NCBI GenBank assembly: GCA_049999805.1
Contig: JBNGIO010001637.1
Coordinates: 1-23,808 of the forward strand
Direction of reading: 5' to 3'
DNA: 23,808 bases
From: Folioceros fuciformis
Lineage: Eukaryota > Anthocerotophyta > Anthocerotopsida > Anthocerotales
The notes under the pieces are model-generated. The model did not search any database. It saw only the letters and a list, made by a program, of their open reading frames with translations, and had not been told where the DNA came from. Shown piece after piece: positions 10,938 through 21,184 of this stretch. The position numbers were made by a program, and so were the translations under genes. Numbering within the stretch: the first letter of the stretch is position 1; each line of letters starts with the position of its first letter.

Positions 10938-11160
10938 TAGAGCATACATCCTGCCAAATTCCATGTTTCCAGCGATGGAAGCATTACACTGTACGTACCA
11001 ATCAGACTGCGGTATCCTATACCAGAGAGGATACCGGTGGTCTGAGTCAAATTGGTGGAATCGAATTGGGAGTCAATGGCAAGAACGAGGCAAGCTCCAG
11101 ATCCAGCCCGGCAGTTGGAAAGCGAAAGGAAACGTCTCATGATTTTCGGCATCCAGTTCA

Positions 11161-12030
11161 GTGGTGGACACACGGGTCATATTGTGAAGCTCGGACCTCG
11201 ACTCTAGAAACCGACGAGGCGTTCGGATCACGGAATTGCACTGTACGTCTCTCATAGATGGTGGTGCCACCTTTCGACTTTTGCCGCACAACCAGGGTTT
11301 GTCCTGCACCGCATCTTGGCATTGGGAGAGACCTCACCCAGAGTCACCATTCTTCGTCTCAGGGATGTATTGGTAACTAGAGGCCGGAAAGAACAAATAT
11401 TGTTGCGCACGACGCGAAACTTCGCAGACTCAGGCCCGCGACCTCGCACATTCACGACCTCGCACATTCACGACCTCGTCAGCAATCAACCCCTCCCTGC
11501 TCAGCACCGGCAACAAGAACTTTACTGACGTAGTCTCTAAGATGTACGAACCACCATGGCACAGGATTTAGGCGTCCCTCAAAGAATGGAGGGTCCCATA
11601 CGTGGGGTCCGCATTCCTTGTCCGCAGTCAGACGTTCATCTTTGGATGCGGTTTTCGAGCTGACCTCATGTCTGCCAAATGAGGAGAGCAGGAATGTCAG
11701 GAAACAAAAGATCCTGCAACATACTGTATGTAGTTGCGGTACCGTTACTACGTCTAGTACCGGTCGGCCGAAGCACGGGGTAATTGTACCTGTCGTCAGA
11801 GAGTCAGACTTTCAGATTTCCACTCCGAATGCACCTCGATAGGGCAAGGTCTCTCTCTCTTCTGTGCGTCCAAAATCTGCATGTAATCCAACAAGGAAAC
11901 AGGAATGATAAACAAGTTCATCATCATCCCAACCCAGAGAAAATCCTGGATTACCATCACTTACAGGGTCAGATGCCTCCGCCTTAGACATCCAGTCGTC
12001 GCACATCTTCAAACAGTAAGCAGTGCTTCC
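11161..12030. other. Intergenic region between ARM gene and PQQ copy C
   Basis: No gene was recognised in these 870 bp. Part of it should be the 3' UTR of the ARM gene, which ends at 12031, and part the lost 5' end of copy C. I looked for a copy C exon 1 (a signal-peptide exon ending in GDQ followed by a donor) and did not find one. Confidence 0.5.
11440..11479. repeat. 16-bp tandem repeat, 2.5 copies
   Basis: CGACCTCGCACATTCA is repeated head to tail at 11440 and 11456, followed by a partial third copy. Confidence 0.85.
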
Positions 12031-15000
12031 TCAGCATGCTTTTCTCTCAATTTTGCACTGCTCCAAGAGCTCAACTAATTTTTGCAGTGCTGGTTCACTT
12101 GCACAACCTTGCCATGCATCGAACGTTGGCCCTGAACACCTGTATGCTTCAAAGGTGCATTAGGATCTTGATAGTATTGCATCTGTCTACCAAGGCAAGC
12201 TTCCAGAGGATTGACACTGACATGTACATGAGCCTGCAGATCTCTTGAACTTCAGCCTCAATCTCAGCAGAAAAGCCTCTGTCCCGTGCGCCCTTATACA
12301 CTTCAATCAACTCTCCCCAAATTCTGCCAAGCCAGATTAAGGTCAGTGCAAACTCCACAGAGAGGCTACGTAACCCATTTCGTGCTTTACCTATTTGCAT
12401 GGGAAGGAATTCTACACCACGTGCGCAACACAATTTGCCGTAGAATACGAAGAGTCTGTTCCAAATGCAAAATGTATTACTCCCTATACTTCCCGTACAC
12501 AAGCAAGATTTGCTCCCAGGAGATGGGTGAAGGTTTGAAACAGACCAAAATGCAGGTCAAGTCGTCTGGTGATAGCAACCACCTCGAGAGAAGTGGGAGC
12601 AGACGCTTGAAATGTGCAACGAGAATAAGGCCCATCGCCTCCAGCTGAGGTGGTATTAACTTAAGCCAGACAGTTCTTCGGTCTTGGTCATCTGCATTTC
12701 TCTCAAGTTCTCCCAGCATTTCAACCAGTACCCGCCCGTACCTTCACAGATGTCAGAAAAAATTTAAGAAATGCAAAAGTACTCATCAGATGCTTTCCCA
12801 AGTCCCTAGAGAACTGAGCTTAAGCTGAAAAGATGACTGCAGTACCAGATGCCCCGTGGATTCCGCCCCTCTATGCGACAAACAAGTTTCACAGCCATCG
12901 GTACAGCAAGTGGCCAAAGGTCACCGCAACCAATCAAACTGCGACAGACGGCATCAAGGATGGCATCCCCATACCATCGAAGTTCTGACACGTTCAAATT
13001 CAACCCCAAGTGCAACAAGCTCCTCATACCCTGTTTCTGTGAGCCCACAACACACCAAGTGATTTAAGTACCAGAAAGACAAGCTAAGCACAGCCAGATC
13101 ATGCACGCAACTCTTCAAACACAATGTTGTTACCAATAAAACGGCATGTGCAATACCTTAACAGCTGGAGAATAATGGTCCAAGGTCGTCAACGCACAGG
13201 GAACAAGCAACTCACAGTGGGGTCCCAGGTGAGGATGTTGCACCTGCCATGTGCACCATTGTCAACGTCAGGTCACTGCAGGTGCACTGACAAGATGCCT
13301 CTAAACCAGGCACACCAAAAATGTTCCTTGTTGTTTCAAATCTGCACAGGGCGTGGCGTAAACTACCTGTCTTATACACCACTCCAACTGGTGTGATGCT
13401 ACAATAGAAGCGCCTAAGTCGCCACCTTCAGGAGAGATGTAAATCCTATCTGCAGTGCCAATGTTGGAGCTCCTCTTGATAATGTCCTTGATTCTTGGGA
13501 TCATGACTGGCAGCATGGACAAGATCAAGCTTCCAATCCCTCCAGCCTTCATGTCTGCTCTTACTGCCTTGCTCACATCCTGTGTAGTCCTATAGTTTGA
13601 CAGTGAGCTTCCAACCTTAGCCTCAACTGCCTTTGACAATAAGCAAGCAGCATCGACAGCCAACTTTTGTAAGTCTGTGGAGGTCCATGGTACATCAGTT
13701 TCTCCCCTTCCGTCAGCACAGGCAAGAGCAGCAAATGCCTGGGTTAAATCTTGAACCAACACCTGCTTGTCTTCCAAGTCTAGGGTTAACCAAGAGTTGC
13801 CCTCTAAGATGCAAATTGCTATCTGCACGAACGAGCCTGCGCGCTCCAAGAATTGGTTTGTGACACTTTGAAGGCTCTCCACACTAAAACCTTTGCAGAG
13901 CTCAGACGGTATCTGGAGAACCTGGGACATCGGAAAATGAACAGATCATGCTGGGCATAAAGACTTACGTATTAACAGCCATCACTGAAACTCGGGCATG
14001 CAACTGCTTCTGACCTCAACAATATACCGCAATGCAGCGACGTCCATTCCAGAAGCCCCATCTGTTCTCCTGCTAGCAACCGGTAGGAGATCCTTGTGAA
14101 CTCGAAAATCACCATACCAATCTACTCCACGTAAGGCTGAACTGAGGCCTCTCAGGACTGTTTCTTCTGACACGACCTGTAGAGCTTCTGTTTCTTCGTC
14201 CCCTAAGATTCGACCTTGCTTATAGAATCTTGCCACCCAATCACATGTATGTGCCCGAGCGTTTAGCATCGCAAGCAGTGAATTTCTGTAGAAGGGTCTC
14301 CCCATGGACCTACAAGACCGGATGCTATTTCAGCACCAGCTGCACAATGCACAATCACGTACATGACTACCAAAACACACTGAAAAAAACGCTACCTGAC
14401 TAGTTTTGCGAGTCTGTCACGCAAGGATTGATCCCCGCGTTTCTCTGCTTCCTCCAGAGCAGCAATAGCAGCTACAAGTAAGAGAGGCAGCCTGTCCAAT
14501 TGCCTACCTTGAGCCTGTTGAAAAAAGGGTGGTCCTGGCAAGAGCAGCATTCCTATGATGGCATTTGTACTATCCAAGAGCCATGCATCGGCAGAGAGTG
14601 CGTGAACACTCTTGGCTCTCCCCCGTTCTACAATCGTCGCCAGAGAGGATTTGATGAACTTATCGACTAGATTCAAAATAGCATCCTACAGCAAGAAAGA
14701 AATGCGAGGAAGCCAACGAGTCAAGCTCATCCTTCAGCACAGATCCTACAGTGAAACTGATCGACAAAGAAATCCACCTCAAGACCATCTGGTGAGGAGA
14801 GCAGCATGAGTTTCAGCGCAGCTTCACACCCGCTCTTCTTAACTTCGGGTGCCGGGTCCATACATGTGCCAAGTATCCCACCAAGCAGGTCAGAATACCT
14901 GCAAACGATAGCCAAGAGGTCAACCATCAGCCAAGTTTACAACAAATGGGACGACATTGCAGAAAGGTACTAGCAACCCACTGCATGAGTCAGTTGAAGG

Positions 15001-15969
15001 CCATACAAATCTTTCGGTAACTGCTCAAATTTGATTGAAATTAGTGTCTTGGCTCCATCAACAGCAGCAACCCTGACCTGCACCAGTCCCTCAATCGTTC
15101 ACTATGCTGCAGCAAGTATGGTATCGGCAAGGACTTCGGAGAAGACACATCCCTCAAAGGACTATACCTGAAAATGGTCCGAAGCAAGGCCGAAAACCAG
15201 CACCTTCAGCAGATCTTCCAGGGCATAAGACGGGGTGGACAGAAAACCCAATCCGGAGCTCGTGCCCCGCACTGAATTGCCACAAACATTACCCTCATTG
15301 AGAGCCACGCAAACTGCCAACTGCACAGCTGCAGCCCTGGCACGCCATCTGCGCGCCTGAACGCCACCGACCCCGGCCACCTCGGGCCACACTCTGTCCA
15401 AAGACAACGCCATCCCAAGATTCCGTACCGATTCTCCATCACGATCCTGCAGCCTTGGATCCCAATCGAGAGCAACGACAGAAGCGAGATTCTTCAAGCT
15501 CAGGAGCCACTGAGCACAAAGGCTTGGAAACTGTCGGCCTAGATTGGAGGTCACGCTCCCTCCAGTCCCAGACCCGAAACCAGCCAGGCAGCACAGGGCA
15601 TAAGATGAGAGAAACGCCTGAGCTGCAGCAGCCTGCTCGGGACCCCGACCTGCACGCATCCACCAGATTGCTCCTCACCCCAGCAAATTGGCAACCAGCG
15701 GAAGGCAATCGAAAGGAGAGGCACACACCCGCCAGCTCCTGCCCAGTGTGTAGAACGAAGGCACTAGCCTTCACTGCAGCAGAAACCGCAGCAGCAGCTT
15801 GCTCCTCATCGATATTCTCCTGCCGAAGTAGGACACAGCATTGCACAAACTTCCCAGCTTCACAATCGACGTCCCCCGACGAAGCCAAGGGATTGCCATC
15901 GCCAGACAGCTCAACAGTGGCCTCCGACATCACTAACCCGCGACCACCAGATGTCATGGTCTGGGTCAT
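12031..15969 (-). CDS. ARM/HEAT-repeat protein, plant family of unknown function (At2g39910-like)
   Basis: Thirteen exons with GT-AG borders and matching phase throughout: 15729-15969, 15168-15649, 15007-15077, 14778-14898, 14396-14685, 14015-14309, 13367-13921, 13157-13243, 12846-13036, 12546-12741, 12391-12455, 12228-12323, 12031-12139. They give 932 aa, and introns are 67-123 nt. The protein is mostly helical, with Leu/Ala-rich ARM/HEAT-like segments. Recognisable stretches are VPCALTTLDHYSPAVK (exon 8), LRWYGDAILDAV (exon 9) and GLILVAHFKRLLPLLSRW (exon 10). They resemble, from memory, an uncharacterised plant ARM-repeat family typified by At2g39910. The N-terminal third (exons 1-2) is Ala-rich and less conserved. 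No signal peptide or membrane segment was seen, so an intracellular scaffold role is likely but unproven. The start at 15969 (a second ATG is at 15957) begins an open exon after a short leader. The family name is less certain than the gene model. Confidence 0.82.
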
Positions 15970-16230
15970 TCCAGGCAGAGCGCAGGGAAAGGCGGCTGCA
16001 CTTCCGACAAGAAGCCGATCGAGTGTGTGAATTAAAATTTGATGTAAGGGCAGAATTTGCGTTGTACGCAAGATAAAATACATGCTAATTCTTTTGTGAC
16101 TGCAACAGCATGCATACGCGGAATGCTCGAGGACAAGAGAACGAATCACCACCCATGGAGGTGTCGTTCAGTTTAGCATGCTAGTTCCTACCTAACATAG
16201 CTCCATATCCTTCAATATCTTTGGCCTCAC
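15970..16230. promoter_or_regulatory. Short gap between F-box gene stop and ARM gene start
   Basis: Only 261 bp separate the two same-strand genes, so the 3' end of the F-box transcript and the promoter of the ARM gene must be compressed here or overlap. The segment is AT-richer than its neighbours. No definite TATA box was assigned. Confidence 0.45.
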
Positions 16231-18747
16231 CTACTCGGTGCGGTCAGTCTGCAGCATGAACTCGATACCATGGCTCAAGGCATAATCCTCGACGAAGGAG
16301 GGGTACCCTCCGACTCCAATAAGGGCGGAATTCAGCGGATGAAACATCCAGCGAACTCTGCAGCCACGTTCCTGGACAATAGAAATGGACTCTTTGGGCA
16401 CGTATCTCTGGAGATCGTGGAAGAGCTTCACCTTCTTGAGGCTGGAGCATCCCAGCAGCACCTTCTCGTAACAGTCGGTAGTGACGTTCTTCATGTCCAC
16501 TATATACAGGTGGAGGAGGCACTTGAGGTTCGACACCGCCAGCACCGCTACGTTCGTCAGGGGGGTTTGAGACAGGTTGATGTGTTGAAGGCCGGGGCAG
16601 CCGGCCACAAGGGCCAAGATGCCGTCATCACCAATCCCTTGGCAATGCTTCAAGTCCAGGTACGTGAGCCGCTTGCACCCGAGTCCCAGCGAAGCAAGGC
16701 CGGTGGAGGAGACACGGTCGCAGCCCCGCAGCTCAATCTGGTGCAGCTCAGTCAGCTGGGACAAAGAGCGTATGGCATCATCCGTGATGTTCCGACAGTA
16801 GGACAGGTTGATGGTTTTCAACCTGCGACAACCAGCACCGATGGCGGCGATGCCCGCATCTCCTACCCGTATCGATCTGCGGCATACGCGCGAGAGAGAG
16901 GAGGAGATTAGTTGGAATCACACGAGCAGGCAGTCCATGAGAAGAGGAATCCGGATGTGGATGGTCATGCACCTGTAGAAGTCTATCTCCCGAAGGTTGC
17001 TGCAACCAGCACCGATGTGCTCCACCCCTTCATCCGTGATGAAGCAAATCCCGAGTTTCAGCTGCCGAATCGCGGAACACCTAGCGACCGACTTCAGGCC
17101 TGCAGATTCAGAGAACCAGGAAGCGCGTTACATGAAAAGCAGCGGCAGCCGCGGCGTCCTTCCCTTCCGTTCCTTTCAAAGCACGCAGGGAGGCCATAGG
17201 TCCAGTTCAAAACCAACCTTCATCGGTAATGCAAGTGTCGGTGAGGTCCAGCTCTTCCAACAAGGGGCAGCCCAAGCCCAGAAAAGCCAACCCGGCGTTG
17301 CTAATGGCCGCGCAGGCTTCCATCCTCAAAGACCGCAACCCTCTACACCACGTGGTGACATGCCTCAAGGCACGGTCCGTGATTTCCCTGCAGCACGTGA
17401 GATCCAGCGTGTGAAGAGATCCACACTGGGACACGATGGCCTCTATCCCCTCGTCCGTCACGCCAAGGCACTTGCTCAGGCTCAGCTCCTTCAGATCCCT
17501 GCACCCCCTTCCCACGCACTCCAGCCCCTTGACGGACACTGTGCATCCATCCAGCTTGACGATTTCCAGGATGGGAAAGCTGGGCAACCTGGCCAGAGAC
17601 TCGCCCGTGAACTGCAACACCACCACCACAGCGAGTTCCTTTCATGAGCGCTCCACACTCCATTCCACAGCTGCAATCCAATCCCTCAGTCTCCTGAAAA
17701 ACCATCCAACCTGAGCATTGTGCGTGAGCGCAAGCTGGCGCAAAGCCACGCTGCCGCCATCGCCAGCCAAGCTGAGGATGCCGGCGTGGGTGACGCCGGG
17801 GCACTTGGACACGTCCAGCTTCTGCAAGGACTTGCAGTTCCTCTTGAGAAGCGTGAGCCCCAAGTCATCGATGTTGGTGCACCTCACCAAATGCAGCGTC
17901 TCCAGGAAGGCCAGCCCCGAGACAGGCTTCAGGCACTCGTTCGTTACCTGCCACATCGCCATCGCCGAGACGACTTGCGTACTTAGCACGGGAAGCAAAG
18001 CAAGAAACAATGATGAATCGCACACCCCTAGAGCAAAGGCAAGAGGCAATGATAACGAAGATGCAAGGGACACGAGACGAGGCGAGACGAGACTGAGACT
18101 TCGCGTACTTCGGTGAAGGAGAGGTCGAGGGAGCGGAGGCGAGCGCACCCCTGCGCCACCATAGCCACGCCCTTATCCGTAATCTTAGCGCAGCACTTTA
18201 GGGAGAGGAGCTCCAGCTGCGGGCAGCCGGCGGCAATGCAGGTGAGGCCGAGGTCGGTGAGGCGCTGGCATTTGGCGAGGCGCAGCAGGCGGAGCTCCGG
18301 CAGGGACCTCAGCGGCAGCAGGTATTGGTCCCCGACATGCAAACAGTTGGAGAGATCGAGGTCGCAGAGGCGGGGGCAGGAGGCGGCCAAGGCCCATAGG
18401 CCGGCGTGCGTGAAGCCCGTCACCTTGGCCAAGCCGAGGTCACGAAGACGCGGCCCCGCCGCCCGCGCCAGGGCCTCCATGGCCGCGTCCGTCACCCTCC
18501 GCGCCAGTGACAGATCTACGCTCTCCACCATTTGGAAACGACGCAGCAGATGTTCCAGTGTATCGGGATTGTGAGGCCGCACCCGCTTCCGCACACTCGC
18601 CTCCAGGTCCCGCATCCTTCTGCTCACGGCCCGCCAGGCCAGCCTGTCCGCCACATCCCCAACCCTCTCCAGCACCTCCAGCAGCAGCTCATCGCTCAGC
18701 TCCTCCATCCCGCTCCTCCTCCGAGCTGCGAGTGTCCTCCCCGCCAT
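16231..18747 (-). CDS. FBL3: F-box/LRR-repeat protein 3-like (SCF substrate receptor)
   Basis: Five exons in phase: 18109-18747, 17711-17947, 17218-17611, 16973-17099, 16231-16876, giving 680 aa, close to the roughly 665 aa of plant FBL3. A degenerate F-box occupies about residues 14-60 (MEELSDELLLEVLERV, LAWRAVSRRM), followed by Cys-containing LRRs over most of the length (LRDLGLAKVTGFTHAGL, LCDLDLSNCLHVGDQ, LKELSLSKCLGVTDEG, EELDLTDTCITDEG, IRQLKLGICFITDEG). F-box LRR proteins join an SCF ubiquitin ligase through SKP1 and select targets with the LRR arc; the substrate of this one is unknown. Start choice: an in-frame ATG at 18900 would add 51 residues of Arg/Glu low complexity from a GGA run, and one at 18708 would remove 13. 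The family length favours 18747 or 18708. Introns are 96-161 nt. GC is high, most of all in exon 1. Confidence 0.9.
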
Positions 18748-18778
18748 CTCCCGACGCCGCGGCTGCTTCCTCGTTCTT

Positions 18779-18848
18779 TCCGCCTCCTCCTCCTCTTCCT
18801 TCTCCTCCCCTATCCGGTCCCTCCTTCTCCTCCTCCTCCTCCTCCTCC
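18779..18848. repeat. GGA/TCC-rich low-complexity tract in F-box gene leader
   Basis: On the plus strand the tract is CTCCTTCTCC followed by repeated CTC/TCC triplets, densest at 18821-18848. On the minus (gene) strand it is (AGG)n, a common feature of GC-rich plant 5' leaders. If translated from the upstream ATG it would give Arg and Glu runs. Confidence 0.8.
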
Positions 18849-18960
18849 AGCTCAAGCTTCCTCCCTTCTCCTTGTTCTTTTCCTCCTCCTTACATCCCAA
18901 GCCCCATTCATCACAATCTCAATCCCAATGCCGCGCTCCTCCTCCTCTAGAGCCCCTCTA

Positions 18961-19331
18961 TGGCGTGCGCAGACGTGAAGGAGACAGGGCGGGAGGGAAG
19001 CAGCCTGGAATGCACTCCATTCATCGCATATCTCGGCTGGGACGGCCTGTAGTGCGTGTCGCGGCCAGCGGTCCGCTTCTTCCCCGAGAGCACCGTGACC
19101 AACGTGTCCGGCTGGAGTCGCAGGTGGCTACTGGAGCAGGGCCGGTACGGAAGTGCCCGGTCCGAGTACGAGACCCTCCGTACGAGGCAGGCGGGCTGGA
19201 CCGGCTGTCCCGGCCCGTACCCCGGCTCTATCTCGCCCGTGCACGACTCGTCCGGAAGGAACCTCCTCGTGGGTCCCACCACCAACCACTGTATTGTACT
19301 GTACTGTGCAGGTCTGTGTGTATTGTACTAA
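18961..19331 (+). other. Coding-like GC-rich segment upstream of F-box gene, interrupted by TAG
   Basis: Read on the plus strand from the ATG at 18964, a frame gives MACADVKETGREG and then ECTPFIAYLGWDGL before a TAG. The same frame continues open to 19331 (VRFFPESTVTNVSGWSRR, LLEQGRYGSARSEYETL), with third positions rich in C and G. No family was recognised. It could be a broken divergent gene or exon, or simply the GC-rich promoter and leader of the F-box gene, which an antisense open frame through the same segment also fits. Confidence 0.3.
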
Positions 19332-19573
19332 TGCCAGGCGCTATTCGTCACTACAAAGTAATTGAAGGCACGAAACCCGAAGCGCCAAGTCGTCATGGTC
19401 ATGTCTTTGTTTGCGTCATGCTAAGCGCAAAGTCACCATGGTGTCCATGATCTGAGCTCTAATAACATAGTACCTGGCCGTAATGCATGCCGTTCCGGAT
19501 CACTGTAATCTCACTGCAGCGTAACCGTAACTGTTTGTATTCCACCCGTATATAGCACAAATACTTTGCGCGA

Positions 19574-19703
19574 GTTATTTGACACGCCTTATACGTTACT
19601 TGACAACGTCTTATACGTTACTTGACAAGGCCCTATACGTTACTTGACAACGCCTTATACGTTCCTTGACAACGCCTTATACCTCACAACGCGTATAAGT
19701 TAC
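19574..19703. repeat. 22-bp tandem repeat, about five to six copies, upstream of F-box gene
   Basis: The unit is close to TATACGTTACTTGACAACGCCT (two segments: TATACGTTAC and TTGACAACGCCT) and repeats every 22 bp from 19574. The last copies are diverged. Each copy carries ACGT and TTGAC cores. The array lies about 0.8-0.95 kb upstream of the F-box start codon. Confidence 0.85.
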
Positions 19704-20304
19704 ATTGAGTGGTTGCTTGTGTTTCGAGAGGATAGCATAGTAGCGTGCACTTCAAGCAGGCTTCATAGTGCACGGTGAGGATTGATCTCCAAGCGGTGAT
19801 CGCTCAATTGGAAGAAGATGAACCTATGCAACTCGGTTATGTGCTGCTGCGCATTGTTGTTGAGGATTATGATGTAGGCTCACAAGTGTATCAATAATGT
19901 GTTACTTGTTTCACAGCGATCTCCCCAAATGGTTGGTGCAAAAAGTGTAACAAAGTTGTAAGTGGCAAGCTGCATTATCGTGCGGAAGGGATTTTATGAG
20001 GTTGACTCCGAAGGAGTTCAGTATGAAAGAAGTGAGAGGAGAAGCCTCAACAATGCTTAGAAGGTTGCAAGGAAGGCATTTCTTTTGCCTCTTCTCCATT
20101 AAGAGAGCCACTACTCACCACCCTACAAACGTTGTTATTTTATGAGCTGATGCAGTGTATGTGCAGGACTTGTTTCCAACCATTTCAGAGCTAGGGAGCA
20201 CACTAGCTAGACCACACTTAGGAAAACCATGTTGTGCTAACAGCCCGAGAACACCAAGCATTGAAGATCTGTCCTTAGGTGTCCTAGACATGGCCATACC
20301 CATA
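19704..20304. other. Non-coding stretch, nothing recognised
   Basis: Two minus-strand open frames of about 60 codons (19911-20111 and 20115-20303) were examined and match no family I know. They may be debris of an old element. Confidence 0.5.
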
Positions 20305-20386
20305 TCTTCTCATGCAAACATGAATTTATAACTAGCAAACAAGCCTCTTCTCATGCAAACATGAATTTATAACTAGCAAACAAGCC
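20305..20386. repeat. 41-bp perfect tandem duplication
   Basis: The segments at 20305-20345 and 20346-20386 are identical (start TCTTCTCATGCAAACATGAA, end AACAAGCC). Perfect identity suggests a recent duplication or slippage event. Confidence 0.9.
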
Positions 20387-20519
20387 TTTGTCATTATTTG
20401 CTACTCTTTTCATTTGCTCTAGCTTATCCATAGTAAGAGCTATAGTGATAATGTCCCTCCCAACTACCACCCTTGCCAATATTTCTCTCATACTTTGTCT
20501 TGTAGGCATTGCACTATTC

Positions 20520-20627
20520 TAACCTTTGTAAGACTTCCCCACGTTCTAGCCTTTGTAAGACTTCCTCACGTTCTAGCCTTTGTAAGACTTCCCCACGTTC
20601 TAGCCTTTGTAAGACTTCCCCACGTTC
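20520..20627. repeat. 27-bp tandem repeat, four copies
   Basis: The unit is close to TAGCCTTTGTAAGACTTCC plus CCACGTTC, repeated four times with one C/T change in the second copy and a variant first copy. Because 27 is a multiple of three, an open frame runs through it as a 9-residue repeat (FVRLPHVLA), but the flanks give no sign of a gene. Confidence 0.9.
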
Positions 20628-20650
20628 TCTATTTGAAAACCGAAAGATGT

Positions 20651-20895
20651 GGCTTAAAGTGGAAGCATCTTTTGTCTATCCATGTAATCACAAAAATGGT
20701 ATATGTACACACATTCATGATTCCAGCAAGCAATAATGAAAACTACCTAGTTCGAGCTACCAATGCCAAATCTATGGCTTAAAGTGGAAGCATCTTTTTG
20801 TCCATGTAATCACAAAATGGTATATGTACACACATTCATGATTCTAGCAAGCAATAATGAAAACTACTTAGTACGATATACCAATGCTAAATCTA
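20651..20895. repeat. 125-bp imperfect tandem duplication
   Basis: Two copies begin at GGCTTAAAGTGGAAGCATCT (20651 and 20776) and share TGGTATATGTACACACATTC and CAAGCAATAATGAAAACTAC. They differ by small indels and scattered substitutions, so the duplication is older than the 41-bp one. Confidence 0.85.
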
Positions 20896-20904
20896 ACAGA
20901 AACT

Positions 20905-21030
20905 ATGCTTCAGGTGTGTTTGTTCCAGCAGCTACATGCTCCATGCTTCAAGTGTGTCTATTCCAGCAGCTACACACTCCATGAATGATCGCTGTCTATT
21001 CCAACAGCTACACGCTCTATGAATGATCGC
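20905..21030. repeat. Degenerate short repeats around TTCCAGCAGCTACA
   Basis: Three tandem copies of a unit of about 35-38 bp contain TTCCAGCAGCTACA or TTCCAACAGCTACA followed by a CTCCATG-like stretch. The last two copies also share GAATGATCGCT. Confidence 0.75.
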
Positions 21031-21184
21031 TTCTTCTTCTGCTTAGAAAGCTTCCAAGCTTCCAACTACTTTTCGTTTCCCAAAATGCAAACTATCTTTT
21101 TAAGCTATTATCAGAATTGGTGGGATCAACCAAGGTAGGAAGTGTAGGCAACATGGTCTTCGCTTCTGCCTTTGCTCTCAATAC

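Larger units (their letters stand above)
7247..11160 (-). pseudogene. PQQ-repeat gene copy C, decayed and transposon-interrupted
   Basis: Exons homologous to copies A and B lie at 10999 and above (3' part of exon 2 only), 8772-8949 (exon 3), 8354-8663 (exon 4), 7909-8211 (exon 5), 7633-7798 (exon 6) and 7247-7521 (exon 7). Exons 3, 4, 6 and 7 keep the lengths of copy B exactly. Lesions: the exon 4 acceptor AG reads GT (8665-8664); the exon 4 donor GT reads AT (8353-8352); exon 5 has a 3-bp loss and an in-frame TGA (8169-8167); the exon 6 donor GT reads CT (7632-7631). Intron 2 is about 2.05 kb instead of about 100 bp because it holds a pogo-like transposon. Exon 2 survives as a short diverged stretch (STNLTQTTGI at about 11050, with donor GTACGT at 10998); about 130 bp of it appears deleted. 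No exon 1 was found. The left half could still be transcribed, but it cannot encode the full protein. The right limit is approximate. Confidence 0.87.

Noticed and set aside
12149-12502. Single 117-codon exon ending in ILMHL as the ARM gene C terminus
   Set aside because: Using the donor at 12227 and an 88-nt intron gives an in-phase last exon (LVELLEQCKIERKAC) that looks more like a real C terminus.
15650-15728. Apparent frameshift plus stop in the ARM gene after TGQELAG
   Set aside because: A 79-nt GT-AG intron with matching phase joins the two frames and removes the stop, so no lesion is needed.
15455-16030. 191-codon plus-strand open frame
   Set aside because: It is antisense to exons 1-2 of the ARM gene; its product is low complexity and matches no family.
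16270-16911. 213-codon plus-strand open frame
   Set aside because: It is antisense to exon 5 of the F-box/LRR gene, whose protein is clearly recognisable. High GC at codon third positions keeps the opposite strand free of stops.
19574-19703. CRISPR-like regular repeats
   Set aside because: The units are contiguous with no unique spacers, and the genome is eukaryotic.
20495-20782. Small repeat-protein gene (FVRLPHVLA repeats)
   Set aside because: The frame exists only because the 27-bp tandem unit is a multiple of three; the flanks have no gene signals.
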